Source: Gongronella butleri
Lineage: Eukaryota > Mucoromycota > Mucoromycetes > Mucorales > Cunninghamellaceae
Length of the DNA: 64,000 nucleotides
NCBI GenBank assembly: GCA_025201375.1
Contig: JAIWZP010000009.1
Span: forward strand, 1-64,000
Direction: 5' to 3'
The notes beneath the pieces are model-generated. The model had not been told where the DNA came from, did not search any database, and saw nothing but the letters and a program-made list of their open reading frames with translations. Positions 22,104 through 32,871 of the stretch are shown in pieces. Made by a program: the position numbers and the translations under genes. The number at the start of each line of letters is the position of its first letter. Position 1 is the stretch's first letter.

Positions 22104-25100
22104 ATGCCTATGCCCATGAGTGACGATATTGCTGCGAGCGTCAACGAGCTGTTTGAAAAGCTCAACACGGCTCCCACGACGGAAGAGGTGGATGCGGCTG
22201 CGCACGCTCTGGCCGACCTTGTGGCGACCCGGGGCCTTATCTTGCTCAAGCACCAGCAAATTCTTCAGCGCCTGGAGACGAGTGCCAAGAACAAGAAATC
22301 CGGCATGGAGCGCGAAAGCGGTCTTTTGGGCTTCCATGCACTTGCGCGTGATGTCAAGCAGCCCATTGTCCCCATCATGTTGCAATTCTTGCCTCTGTTC
22401 CTGGATCTGTATGCTGATAAGGGCCAGGTGGTTCAAGAAGCCGCCGAGATGGCTTCTCGTGCCATTGTCGACCAATGTCCGCCCGAGGCAGCCGGTGCTT
22501 TGCTCCCTGTTCTGTACCAGGCCATGGGCTCGAAATTGACGTACGACAATCCCGATTCGCCTTCGACACCGACCATCAGCATGATCTCGAAAAAGTGGCA
22601 GACCAAGATTGGCGCGCTCAAGCTGCTTAAGCGATTCACGGAGCGTGCTGCCGACCAGGTTGGTGACAAATTGCCTGAATTGATCCCCGTGGTGTCCAAT
22701 TGCCTTTCCGACACGAAAAAGGAGGTGGCTTCTGAAGCTGATAAGACGATGCGATCGGTGTGCATGGTCGGTGGCAACCCCGACATTGAGCGCCATATCA
22801 AGGACCTTGTCATTTGCATGGGCGACCCTACGCACGTGCCTTCCACCATTGAGAAGTTGGCGAGCACCACATTTGTCGCCGAGGTCAATGGCCCTACGTT
22901 GGCCATCATGGTCCCCTTGTTGGTCCGTGCCCTCAATGAGCGTGCCACCCTGTTGTTGCGCCAAACAGTCATTATCGTCGATAACTTGTGTAAACTCGTG
23001 CGCGACCCGCGTACCGCCGCTCAATTCCTGCCCCAGCTCTACCCAGGCGTCGAGCACCAGGCCACAGGCGCCGCGTTCCCCGAGATTCGCGCCCTCGCCG
23101 AGCAGGCGCGCCAAACACTCGAGGCCGCCGGTGGTCACGACGAATCCGGCGCCAATTCATCGCTCGTTGGCATCGACGTTGTTGCCCCTATTGTGAAAAA
23201 GGAGATCAAGGCCGTGCAATTCTTTTTGGACTCGTTTTTCAACCCACTCATCGACTTTGTCGGCGTCATTGCCACAGATCTCGTGCGCCAGGAATTGTTC
23301 ACCAAGGCGGCATGGACAAAATCGCTGACGCCGTATTTGGTCCCCTTTTTGGTCGGCGACGACGTGCCAAAGGTGGTGGATGCCGTGCAAAATGCCGTGC
23401 ACCAGGTGTGGAAGGAGCGCTCCGGTGCGAGCGACGAACAAGATGCATTTGACGACCAAGAAGGCGAGGAATTGTGCAACATTGATGACTTTTCGCTTGC
23501 GTACGGCACGCGTATGCTGCTGAATCACACCAAGCTCAAGCTTCACCGCGGCCAGCGCTATGGTCTCTGCGGCCAGAACGGTGCCGGCAAGTCCACACTC
23601 ATGCGCTCCATCAACCAAGGCAAGGTCGAGGGTTTCCCTACGCAAGATCAGGTGCGCACCGCCATGGTCGACTATACGGCGCAACGCGAGGACCAGGACA
23701 GCGATGTCGTCGACTACATTGCCAATGACCCGCTCCTCAAGGGCATCCAGCGCGACGAGATCAAGGTCACACTCGATTCCTTTGGTTTCTCGGCCGAACG
23801 CATGGCCGTCCCCGTCAGCACGCTGTCTGGCGGCTGGAAAATGAAGGTCGAGCTCGCACGTGCCATGATGACAAAGGCAGATATCCTTCTTCTCGACGAA
23901 CCCACCAATCACTTGGACGTGGAAAATGTCAAATGGCTCGAGGACTACCTCATCAGCCAGACTCAAGTCACCTGTCTCATTGTGTCTCACGACTCGGGCT
24001 TCCTCGACAATGTGTGTACCCAGATCCTCCACTATGAGAAGAAAAAGTTGCGCCTCTATCACGGCAATCTGTCCAAGTAAGCCATTGGAAAAAAAAGTTG
24101 AGGGATATTGAGCGGTTTTTTTTTTTTTTTTTTTTTTTTGGTCTGACGCGCCCTTTTTTTTTTTCTCAAAAGGTTTGTTGAAAAGTACCCCGCTGCCAAG
24201 TCGTATTATACCCTGGACACCTCTGCCGTCGAATTCACGTTCCCCAAGCCCTCGGTCTTGCAGGGCGTGCGCAGTCGCACCAAGGCCATCCTCAAGGCCA
24301 CCGATTGTACTTTCACGTACCCCGGCGCTGATAAGCCCTCCCTGGTGAATTCCTCATGCGCACTCTCCTTGTCGTCGCGTGTCGCCGTTGTTGGCCAGAA
24401 TGGTGCTGGTAAGTGGCAATTAAAAAAAAAAAGAGAGAAATGTTTAGCTCACGTGTGTCTTCTAGGTAAATCGACGCTGATCAAGCTGTTGACCGCCGAA
24501 ACCATCCCGCAACAAGGCACTGTGTGGCGCCATCCCGCCCTGCGTGTCGGCTACATTGCGCAGCATGCGTTCCACCACTTGGAGCAGCATCTCGAAAAGA
24601 CGCCCATGGACTATTTGCAATGGCGCTTCTCGACTGGTGAGGACAAGGAGGTCCTCGAGAAGGAATCGCGCCAATGGAGCGCCGACGAGCAAGCCCGCAT
24701 GGACATGTTCATTGAGGTGGACGGCGACAAGCGCCAGATCGAGGCGCTGCTCGGCCGCGCCAAGCTCAAAAAGACCTTCCAATACGAAATCAAGTGGCGC
24801 AATCGCCGCCACAAGCTCAATTCGTGGTTCACGCGTGAAAAGCTCATGGACCTTGGCTTCCAAAAGCTGGTCCAGCAATTCGACGACAAGGAAGCGTCGC
24901 GTGAGGGTCTGCTCTATCGTGAATTGACCGTCCCCGACATCCGCCAGCATTTCCAAGGTAGGTTCCCGCTTCCCCTTTTTCTCCCTGTCTCTTGAGTCCA
25001 CGTTCACTCATTGACTTTTTTTTTTTTTACTTACTCTTAGATATCGGCTTGGATGCCGACATTGCCCAGTACAGCAAGATCAGCGAGCTGTCGGGTGGCC

Positions 25101-25567
25101 AAAAGGTCAAGGTCGTCATTGCCGGTGCCATGTGGGCCAATGTGCACATCTTGGTGCTCGATGAGCCTACCAATTTCTTGGACCGTGATGCCATTGGCGG
25201 TCTGGCCAATGCGATCAAAAAGTGGGAAGGCGCCGTCGTCATGATTTCTCACTCGCAAGAGTTCGTGTCCGCGCTGTGCCCTGAAACCTGGAAGATGGAG
25301 GCCGGCCACCTGGTTCGCGAAGGCGACTCGGCCGTCGTCGAGGACGACAAGAAGATTGACGAGGAAAAGATCAAGAAGAAGCTTGCAAAGAAGAAGAAGA
25401 AGACGCGCAATGAGATCAAGTTGCAGGAGGATCGCCGCCGTGCCAGGTAAAACTTTTACTTCATTTCCTTTGGCTCATTGGGTGCTCATTCTTTTTTTTT
25501 TTTTACCAGACACTTGAAATGGCTCATCGAAGGTGGTGAAAAGGAACCTGACACCGACAGCGACTAG
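22104..25567 (+). CDS. TEF3: translation elongation factor 3 (eEF3)
   Basis: Five exons: 22104-24076, 24173-24408, 24466-24957, 25041-25446 and 25510-25567, giving 1054 aa (yeast about 1044). The N-terminal HEAT repeats (LLGFHALARDVKQPIVPIML) span about residues 1-320, followed by a four-helix bundle. ABC1 has Walker A GQNGAGKST near 489, signature STLSGGWKMKVELARAMM near 573 and Walker B ILLLDEPTNHLDV near 593. ABC2 has Walker A GQNGAGKSTL near 733, formed across intron 2, signature SELSGGQKVKVVIAGAMW near 916, and Walker B LVLDEPTNFLD near 937. A chromodomain-like insert lies inside ABC2. The tail is lysine-rich (KKKLAKKKKKTRNEIK), as in other eEF3s. The protein is a ribosomal ATPase that promotes E-site tRNA release. 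ATGs also occur at 22110 and 22119; the exact start is open. Confidence 0.96.
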
Positions 25568-27653
25568 ATGCCTCTCTCTTTTTATCATTTTTCCATTTTC
25601 TTTTCTCATTTTTTTACACTTTAATCATTTAGAATATGCATGTTTCATTGTTGTTGATCATAGACAAGTAAAATTTTTGTTTTTACCCGTAATCTTACCC
25701 GTTCGTGCGATCGTGCCTGCATGATATCCTTTTGAAAAAAATACGTAAGATATGATACATACGTACCGTATCATATCATAATATGATAGTCAGCCACCAC
25801 CCACCAATGTCAGAGAAAATGAACAAACGCACGATTCTATTTCCTTCGATGGAAATCTGAGATTTTACAGTACACGCAAATGCAGTAGCGTCTAATGCTC
25901 TACGTAATCCGTCCATTTTTATGATATTGTAAGTTCTGTGGGCGGAATTGATACGCAATGTTAATACTCAGTATTTAATATTTGCATCAGCGCGCTGCAC
26001 AGCACAAAAAAAGACACTTTTTGCATTTGAAAATCGAAAAGGCGTGTTTTCAGACTTTGCCGGCCTGTTGTGCTTCCAGAAATTTTTTTACAGCTTGCCC
26101 ACCCGCCGAGAAAGATGCCTTACGGCGCGAACGATAGCCCAGTGCTCCGTGTGACCCCGTGCGATTTTTTGAGGTCACAAAATCGACCAAAACGTCAAAT
26201 TTTCCCAAGTTTGCATTTTTCTCGTCATCTACTTGGCTGACCCTGTTCAAAAAGAGCTGCATCGCAATCAGCGAAAATTTTGCTACAAGAAAGCTTAAAC
26301 CCCCAAAGCGCTACGACCACTTTTGAAAATTCAGGGGTCACTCAGGGGTCACACATTTCAATCTCAGAAAATGACAAATTTGGGAAATTTCGACCTCCGA
26401 GTGATCAATGCATTCCAAACAGGTAACTCCGACAATTTGCTATTGGCTAACAAAATGGCAAGCCGCCTCAGCTTAAGAAAAAAAGCCCAAAGAGCGACGC
26501 ATGAACGGCGATCGACTGAGAAAAGTGCCTACTTTGGGCAAGATTTTTTTTGCAAAAATTTAAGGTTTGACACTTTCAAATTAAGGTGCGTAAATTGCAT
26601 GGAATTTTTTTTGTGCGTATTTTTTTATTTTTTAGTTTGCACATTTTTATGTGCTGAGTGGGCTGCAGGAGGCTGATGAAATGACCGATGCAAAAAGTTC
26701 AAACCCAAGCTAGCGCGCTGCAAGTCATCCCATTAGATGCTTTCTGCTTATTGCTCCCCTGTTTATTATCAAAACTGCAATAAAAACCGGGAGTCAATTA
26801 GACCTTTGTCGAGCAAATCGCGATTAAAATTTTTGATGAAAAAGTGGATTTTCTCTGCCAGTTTTTGTCATCCATCAGTGAAACTGGTCTCGTAGTAGTG
26901 TAAAGTGGGTACCGGTAAAATCAGCCTTTTGATCTCGTACTGTATGGTACTGTATGATATGGCGGCAACGGCTGAGAACTCGACGCGTGAGACACTTCAA
27001 ATGAGTCAGCACTTCAGCGGCCAAACGTGGCGAAAGTGCTTATGATATGGTTTGTTGGGGATCTATCATATATCATCGCGTCGAAGTCTTGGCGAGTTAG
27101 CCTTCATGAATCGTTTGACCCTGATTTTATGAAAAATGCATGTTCGCAGGACTGAGTGATCCGATCTCCAAAAAAAATTGATATCATATCGTCGACTTTT
27201 TTTTGTTCAGCATCCTCTTGCTCAAATATACAGTAGGACCCGATGAATACTGAGGAACGCGCTCCGCAAAAAGGTGGATGAATGCATGACCTGGGTGGTG
27301 GGTCAAGTCTTTTAGTTCATCTTTTGATTAAATGTCCAAATGATGACCAAGAAAATATCAAAAATTAGACATTCCCGGTGGTGTATCGAAGCAAAGACAC
27401 GGGTCTATCCTTAGCGTACACCCTGGGCAAAGTATATAATAATAGAAACATGGGTAATTAAATTACATCAGTTTTATTATAATTGCCATGTTTGTCTGGC
27501 AATAATCGACCTCCCTCCTGCTTTGCTGCAACTGGCTCCACGGCATCTCTGGATGCATAGACTGCATCCGTTCTCTGCCATCTGGGGCTCTGGGCTCGTA
27601 CGTTTAATTCTGCCGCATATGATATCAAAACAAAGAAGGCAATGAGCCGTGAT
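25568..27653. other. gene-poor AT-rich block containing repeat copy 2
   Basis: 2.1 kb with no supported gene. It holds the second copy of the dispersed repeat (about 26020-26900), several ATATGATA-type short repeats (near 25750-25790 and 26950-27200), TACTGTATGGTACTGTATG near 26938, and the left flank of the RTA1 segmental duplication from about 27510. Confidence 0.5.
26020..26900 (+). repeat. dispersed repeat family, copy 2
   Basis: Same orientation and order of landmarks as copy 1 (10580-11450): CCAGAAATTTTTTTACAG, CCCCAAAGCGCTACGACC, GAGTGATCAATGCATTCC, GCATGAACGGCGATCGAC and CCATTAGATGCTTTC. Here an open stretch of 117 codons (26323-26676) covers the conserved core and reads VINAFQTGNSDNLLLANKMA, whereas copy 1 stops soon after it. 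Either copy may be a remnant of a longer element. Confidence 0.75.
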
Positions 27654-28535
27654 TTATTGCTGTTCAATGGATTTCAGAGGCATGTCTTGGCTACCTGCTT
27701 CCTGCAAGCGCAATATGCTCGTGCCGTTGGGGATATAGTCACCGAGGAACAAGATAAAATAGGTGATAAATGCAGCGAAAATCATGGTAAAATCAAAAAC
27801 GTAGAAAATCCACTCGCGCGACGCGACGGGGCCCGCATAACCTGTGGCGTACTCGACAAATCGATAAATATTACGAATATACAGAAGGATGATGGTGACA
27901 AAGAGACATTTCATCGCGAGGTACTTGGCATCAGGCACGAGGGTGCCATTGGCGCGCATGGCTTGATACTCGTAGGTGGGGCGGCGCGCAACGACAATGG
28001 CGGTCACGGAGAAGCAAGCAAAAAAGAAGAGCTGGACGGCGAGACCGATGATGACAATGATGCTGCCGATGGTCTGCATGCTCTGCATAGCGGTCATACC
28101 GCCGCCGGCGCCCTGCAGCAAGAATGTCACGACGTCGCTCCAGATAAAGAAGCGGCTGACAAAGCGCGGTCGCAACCAGAATGGATCGTTCCCCAGACCG
28201 TGCTTTTCGACTTTGAGCTCGATGATTTTCGCCAATGCCTTGTAATTGACGAGAGCAAGCGCAATGGGTGGCAGCAGCAAAAAGAACATCATCAAAATGT
28301 ATATTGTGAGCGTAGTGTTGAATGTGCACATGGTGCGGAAAACATAGCCCAACATCTCCGCCAGCGCCGTGCCTGGCAAGATGTACAGCCACCGACTGCT
28401 TTTGGTGCGATAGATGCGCACCGTGAAGGCAATTGTCGCCACCGCAAACAAGCCTAGGCACACCTCGGGGACAATGCGCATTGGGTAATAATGAAAATAA
28501 GCAAGCGCCTTGAAATTGGATGTGCTGTCAGCCAT
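27654..28535 (-). CDS. RTA1-like 7-TM membrane protein, duplicate A
   Basis: Single exon, 293 aa, starting MADSTSNFKALAYFHYYP. Seven hydrophobic helices fit the RTA1 family (lipid-translocating exporter-like proteins of fungi): VCLGLFAVATIAFTVRIY, TALAEMLGYVFRTM, ILMMFFLLLPPIALALVNY, SDVVTFLLQGAGGGMTAM, IVIIGLAVQLFFFACFSV, the motif IRNIYRFVEYATGYAGPVAS before REW, and a last helix. The GGG in TM4 and the RxxxR-E-Y-G block in TM6 are typical. Family members sit in plasma or internal membranes and are linked to lipid asymmetry and drug or stress resistance. It is 94% identical (17 differences) to the copy at 33889-34770, and more distantly related to 60370-61254. A T-rich leader precedes the ATG on this strand. 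Confidence 0.82.
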   Translation of the reverse strand: MADSTSNFKALAYFHYYPMRIVPEVCLGLFAVATIAFTVRIYRTKSSRWLYILPGTALAEMLGYVFRTMCTFNTTLTIYILMMFFLLLPPIALALVNYKALAKIIELKVEKHGLGNDPFWLRPRFVSRFFIWSDVVTFLLQGAGGGMTAMQSMQTIGSIIVIIGLAVQLFFFACFSVTAIVVARRPTYEYQAMRANGTLVPDAKYLAMKCLFVTIILLYIRNIYRFVEYATGYAGPVASREWIFYVFDFTMIFAAFITYFILFLGDYIPNGTSILRLQEAGSQDMPLKSIEQQ

Positions 28536-29110
28536 GGCAAGGATGAGAGAGGGGAAAGCGACAAAAAAAAAAAAAAAAGGATAAAGAAAAGAGAAACGAG
28601 TGCGACAATGAAGACTGCATTCATGGCGTTTATGAACTTTGTTCAGGCCAAGACGCCATTATTGTCTCGTCGGCGCCCTTGGCCCGACCGCCAAGGCCAT
28701 ATTCTCCGCTGCCGAAGATGCCCAACAAAGTTTAAAGATAAGTCGGCCGCCGAGCTGGCCTTCAAGACGACGTCGCGCATGCCAGATCATAAATCGATTC
28801 CATCAGATTTCGGACTGGTCACTGTCTGCCGCCATGGCATCATTCGGGCTTGGCATGAGCGAAGCTCTGTCCCCAGGGGCATGTATGATGCTTGCTCACT
28901 CCGTGTCTTTTTGTAATCGCATCCAACGCATCGCACTGATACTGGACTTGGCCATTTTTTTTAAGTTTGTTCCCATTGTTGCTAGAAATAGCACACTTAA
29001 ACGGCTGGAATTCTTGGTAACAACCGCTTGTGGCTTTTTGCACTGGATACGTCCACGCGAACCAAGCGCAGCATTGTTGCATCCAGCTCTTTGGTGGCAT
29101 TGGTCATCAC

Positions 29111-29111
<1 letters not shown>

Positions 29112-29180
<69 letters not shown>
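29112..29180 (+). repeat. A69 homopolymer
   Basis: An uninterrupted run of 69 A between CATCACC and GGGTGGAAAG. The matching place in duplication copy B (about 35283-35301) has only a short interrupted A-rich stretch (CAAAAAAATAAAATAAAAG), so the tract expanded after duplication or was created by insertion of a poly(A) tail. The exact length is prone to sequencing error. Confidence 0.8.
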
Positions 29181-29183
<3 letters not shown>

Positions 29184-29721
29184 TGGAAAGATGATCATAG
29201 AGCGGACAATTTGACAAGTACATTTTGGCGCCAGAGTGACCCACGTTTCAAGATTGCTACACCTCTCAATCGACTCAATTGAAGATCCAGGTGGGTAAAA
29301 AGGTCGTTTTTTAAAGTGAATAGCGCCATTGAGTGTCGTGTGCTGGTAAGGGAGAAGGTTTAACACGTTTACGGCAACCCACAAGCCTTCCTGTCACTTT
29401 TCCGTTTTTGGTTCATTGTTCCTGGCAGCCCCCATTTCTGGATCCCCGGTAATTTGGTGATCTTGCAGAGGGCATCCCGTGTAACCATGCATTCAAAATG
29501 CCAATTGAACGTCAAAAGGATGTAAAGGAGAACCTCAGGCAACAACTATAGCCCGAGTATTCGCATACAGCAGTTCATTACTATTCAAACATATAGAAAG
29601 CGGACCAGGATCCAAAAATAAAACAGATTTGCAGCAAACGAGCCGGTGAATTCAGGGCTTCGGTTCCAATCCAGTCCCGCTGGGATTCTCCGAAAACGCA
29701 ACCATCAGAAAGATTCTTTTT

Positions 29722-29765
29722 GTATGATGATTAACTATTAATAAAGATTCGTTAATTAATCATAC
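29722..29765. repeat. AT-rich imperfect palindrome
   Basis: GTATGATGATTAACTATTAA pairs with TTCGTTAATTAATCATAC around a short loop. It lies between duplication copy A and the reverse-transcriptase remnant, on the 3' side of the latter. It may be a cruciform or a 3' terminal hairpin of the decayed element. Confidence 0.5.
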
Positions 29766-29899
29766 GGGAAAAAACAGATCAATTGCGGGTCAGGGGGAAG
29801 AAGGGGAAAAAAAAGGGGGACAAGAAGCCAAAAGACGGGTGTGTGGCGGTGGGGCTGAGGTCGAGGGGGGAATGGATCGACTAGCCTGTGTGGGATGCT

Positions 29900-30500
29900 T
29901 CAATCAGCGGCCGGACAGTGCCAAAGTGTTTTGCCAGACGGCGGGAATAGAGGAATTAAAAAAAGGGAGAAGATCATCAGGGCAAAGGGAAGGGCGACGG
30001 AGCCAGAACTTGATGTTGACATCCGAGACTTGTAAATCATGTGTCCGCTGCTGCTTGGTCCATATTTCACGCTTGGAGGGCATTCAAAGAGGAATTGGAG
30101 GTCGTTTTCCATGGAATTGGGGCAAAAACGGCTGGTGGGTATCGAAAAAAATCGCGATGACGGTGTTTGTACATATGGGCAGCGGTGGGGAGGCACTCTG
30201 TAAGGAGACGCCACCATATGGTGCAGGTCTTGTGGGCGATCTCACGGTGTCGCCAGATGCGTCTCCAATCGCGGCGATCGCAATCCAGGCGCATCAGCCT
30301 GCCGGGATGCTCAATTGAGTCGTTTTGGAAGCGTAGGTGGAGGGCGTGGCGGATTATATGTGGTGTGACTTTGCTGAGCGGGACGGGCATGGAAAAGAGG
30401 GGCGTGTGTATGGAAATCTTGCGCGGTGACGCGTCTTGCATCCAACCTGGGGTCTGACGGAAGACCTTAAGAGTCAATTCCAGCCGGGCTTGCCAGCAAC
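29900..30500 (-). pseudogene. non-LTR retrotransposon reverse transcriptase, C-terminal (zf-RVT) remnant
   Basis: Two overlapping minus-strand frames joined by a frameshift near 30150 reconstruct the end of a LINE-type polyprotein. The upstream frame reads RRIWRHREIAHKTCTIWWRL then LTECLPTAAHMYKHRHRD; the downstream frame continues FCPNSMENDLQFLFECPPS. This matches the common zf-RVT layout (W-x-LL-x-LPT, then C-P, E, an H-like position and C-P). The second cysteine of the first pair and the histidine are lost. No RT palm motifs are seen nearby. It is a dead 5'-truncated fragment. Confidence 0.5.
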
Positions 30501-30539
30501 CATCAGAAAGAGCATGGTTTGCTGCGTACTCTACTGTAC

Positions 30540-30765
30540 CTACAGTACTGTACTGTACAGTACTTTTGGCACATACAGAGTTTCCACTGTTCATTTGCGC
30601 GCAGTTGAAAAGTTTTTGCAGGCAAAGAGGATTTGTTCACCCGCAAATAAAAAATAAATTGCACGCAAATGTTTATCATTGGCACGCACCGCATCATCAG
30701 TCCACGCAAATTCTACTCTCGATGGGCGCCAATTGAATTTTTAGGGCACGCGAATATTTATTTCG
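30540..30765 (+). repeat. left terminal inverted repeat
   Basis: It reads outward-in as ACAGTACTGTACTGTACAG then CAGAGTTTCCACTGTTCAT, CCGCATCATCAGTCCACGC, and GGGCGCCAATTGAATTTTTA. The reverse complement of 33163-33378 has the same blocks in the same order with scattered substitutions and small indels. Confidence 0.8.
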
Positions 30766-30832
30766 TACAAAAAAAAAAAAAACTAGAGTATGGCTTCATT
30801 CATTGGCGAGGCAGCGGTCAAAGAAAGTGAGA

Positions 30833-30952
30833 CTATCGGATCCACTCCTCACAGTCCTGGCGCGTCACCGTCTTGGCAACCTCTCGCATCCGCGGTATCA
30901 AGTAATCCAGATCACCGGGACGCGATAGACTATGCGTACCAGGTGGTGTCAT
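30833..30952 (-). pseudogene. transposase-like C-terminal fragment (39 codons)
   Basis: A minus-strand frame beginning MTPPGTHSLSRPGDLDYLIP and ending VAKTVTRQDCEEWIR then stop. The ending resembles the C-terminus of many fungal Tc1/mariner-like DDE transposases (a basic helix, T-x-x-DC-x-x-WIR). It sits just inside the left TIR with its stop pointing outward, as expected for the 3' end of a transposase gene. No DDE catalytic motifs are present. The likeness is short, so it is tentative. Confidence 0.35.
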
Positions 30953-31083
30953 GATAACAATACGGTAGATAAAAAAAATGCAAAGTGCGAGTTCAAAATG
31001 TGAAAGAAAAAAAAAGAAGAGAGATTATTAGCGGCTCTTTATTTACTGTAAAAATCCATGCGCCACCACGGCCACCCTTTGAC

Positions 31084-32360
31084 ACCGCGTTCGACCCCTT
31101 GGCACGGCGTTCGAGGTGTAACCTCCGCGTTCGAGGCATTGACCCGACGTTCGAGGTGTAACCTCCGCGTTCGAGGCATTGACCCGGCGTTCGAGATGTA
31201 AGCTCCGCGTTCGAGGTGTAAGCTCCGCGTTCGAGGTGTAAGCTCCGCGTTCGAGGTGTAAGCTCCGCGTTCGAGGTGTAACCTCCACGTTCGAGGTGTA
31301 ACCTCCACGTTCGAGGTGTAACCTCCGCGTTCGAGGCATTGACCTGGCGTTCGAGGCAATGGCCTGGCGTTCGAGGCAATGGCCTGGCGTTCGAGGCATT
31401 GCCTGGCGTTCGAGGCATTGGCCTGGCGTTCGACCCTTTGCCTGGCGTTCGACCCTTTGCCCGGCGTTCGACCCTTTGCCTGGCGTTCGAGGCACTGGCC
31501 TGGCGTTCGACCCATTGCTTGGCGTTCGAGGCATTGGCCTGGCGTTCGACCCTTTGCCTGGCGTTCGAGGCATTGGCCTGGCGTTCGAGGCATTGGCCTG
31601 GCGTTCGACCCTTTGCCCGGCGTTCGACCCTTTGCCTGGCGTTCGAGGCATTGCCTGGCGTTCGACCCTTTGCCTGGCGTTCGAGGCATTGCCTGGCGTT
31701 CGACCTTTTGCCTGGCGTTCGACCCTTTGCCTGGCGTTCGAGGCATTGCCTGGCGTTCGACCCTTTGCCTGGCGTTCGACCTTTTGCCTGGCGTTCGAGG
31801 CATTGCCTGGCGTTCGACCTTTTGCCTGGCGTTCGACCCTTTGCCTGGCGTTCGAGGCATTGCCTGGCGTTCGACCCTTTGCCTGGCGTTCGAGGCATTG
31901 CCTGGCGTTCGAGGCATTGGCCTGGCGTTCGACCCATTGCTTGGCGTTCGAGGCATTGCCTGGCGTTCGAGGCACTGGCCTGGCGTTCGACCCATTGCTT
32001 GGCGTTCGACCCATTGCCCGGCGTTCGACCCTTTGCCTGGCGTTCGAGGCATTGGCCTGGCGTTCGAGGCATTGGCCTGGCGTTCGACCCTTTGCCCGGC
32101 GTTCGACCCTTTGCCTGGCGTTCGACCCTTTGCCCGGCGTTCGACCCTTTGCCTGGCGTTCGAGGCATTGGCCTGGCGTTCGACCCTTTGCTCGGCGTTC
32201 GACCCTTTGCCTGGCGTTCGAGGCATTGCCCGGCGTTCGACCCTTGGCCCGGCGTTCGACCCTTGGCCCGGCGTTCGAGGCATTGGCCTGGCGTTCGAGG
32301 CATTGACCTGCGTTCGACCCTTTGGCCCGGCGTTCGAGGCATTGGCACGGCGTTCGACAT
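31084..32360. repeat. minisatellite, about 66 units of 19-21 bp with invariant CGTTCGA
   Basis: A 1.28 kb tandem array. By hand count CGTTCGA occurs 66 times. Main unit types are GGCGTTCGAGGCATTGCCT, GGCGTTCGACCCTTTGCCT and, at the left end, GCGTTCGAGGTGTAAGCTCC. Types are interspersed in the right three quarters and sorted at the left, which suggests unequal exchange and local conversion. The heptamer is conserved in every unit while the rest varies. Most units match the TFIIIC B-box pattern GWTCRANNC. Because the unit has almost no stop codons, long frames exist on both strands; these are not annotated as genes. Confidence 0.95.
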
Positions 32361-32871
32361 TAAAAAAAATTGGGTTCACTCCTCTCTTTTTCTCATCTTT
32401 GATAGAATACCGCCACTGTCAGGATCCGCCCAGCGTCCCCGACATGCGCCATGCATTTTCGGCCCTTTTTCCTTTTTTTTTTTTTTTTTTTTTTTTTTAA
32501 GTGCATCGCTCGCTTCCAATCTAACTCGCCCCCCACACCACCATGATCACCCGCCCTTGATCTGTCACTCTGTCCTTTCTGGCTTGCCACCCATGAATGC
32601 CTTTCCTTGTCTCGTTTGCCTCGCGCGTGCCACTCCTTTGGCCGCGCTCTCGTTTTCCTTTTTTTTTTTTGGGAATTGACAATCAAGCTTCCGCTGCTGA
32701 CACTTGGAAGCCCGATTGGGCAATCAATCTCCACCCTCGGCTGCCTATTTAGGGCAGCCTCTCTCCCTCCACCTTTTCCCCTTTTTTCCTCACCTGATCA
32801 TTTCCCCTGTTTGCCGCACCGTCCCCTATCCCCTTCTTGACCCCCCTAAATAAAGAACCATTGTCCGAATC

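Larger units (their letters stand above)
27510..29690 (+). repeat. segmental duplication, copy A (RTA1-like gene plus flanks)
   Basis: About 2.2 kb that matches 33750-35815 in the same orientation. It includes an RTA1-like gene and roughly 1.1 kb upstream of it. Similarity begins before the gene stop (GCTTTGCTGCAACTGGCTCC against TTTTGCTGCACCTCGCTCTG). It fades after CAGCAAACGAGCCGGTGAAT near 29632-29651, with weaker matches to about 29690. The coding part is the best preserved. Ends are approximate. Confidence 0.8.

Noticed and set aside
28639..29214. 191-codon frame ending in poly-lysine in duplication copy A
   Set aside because: It is not conserved in copy B, and its end is the A69 tract read as lysine codons.
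29641..29700. tRNA-like T-arm (GGTTCCAATCC)
   Set aside because: The B-box has a wrong base at the invariant purine position, and no A-box, anticodon stem or acceptor pairing is found upstream.
31084..32360. CRISPR array
   Set aside because: There are no unique spacers between repeats, unit variants are reshuffled versions of each other, and the DNA is eukaryotic with no cas genes.
31043..32679. Long frames of 315-455 codons through the 31-32 kb array on both strands as protein-coding genes
   Set aside because: They exist only because the 19-21 bp unit lacks stop codons. They run in several registers on both strands, change peptide repeat whenever unit length changes, and have no start context or non-repeat domain.
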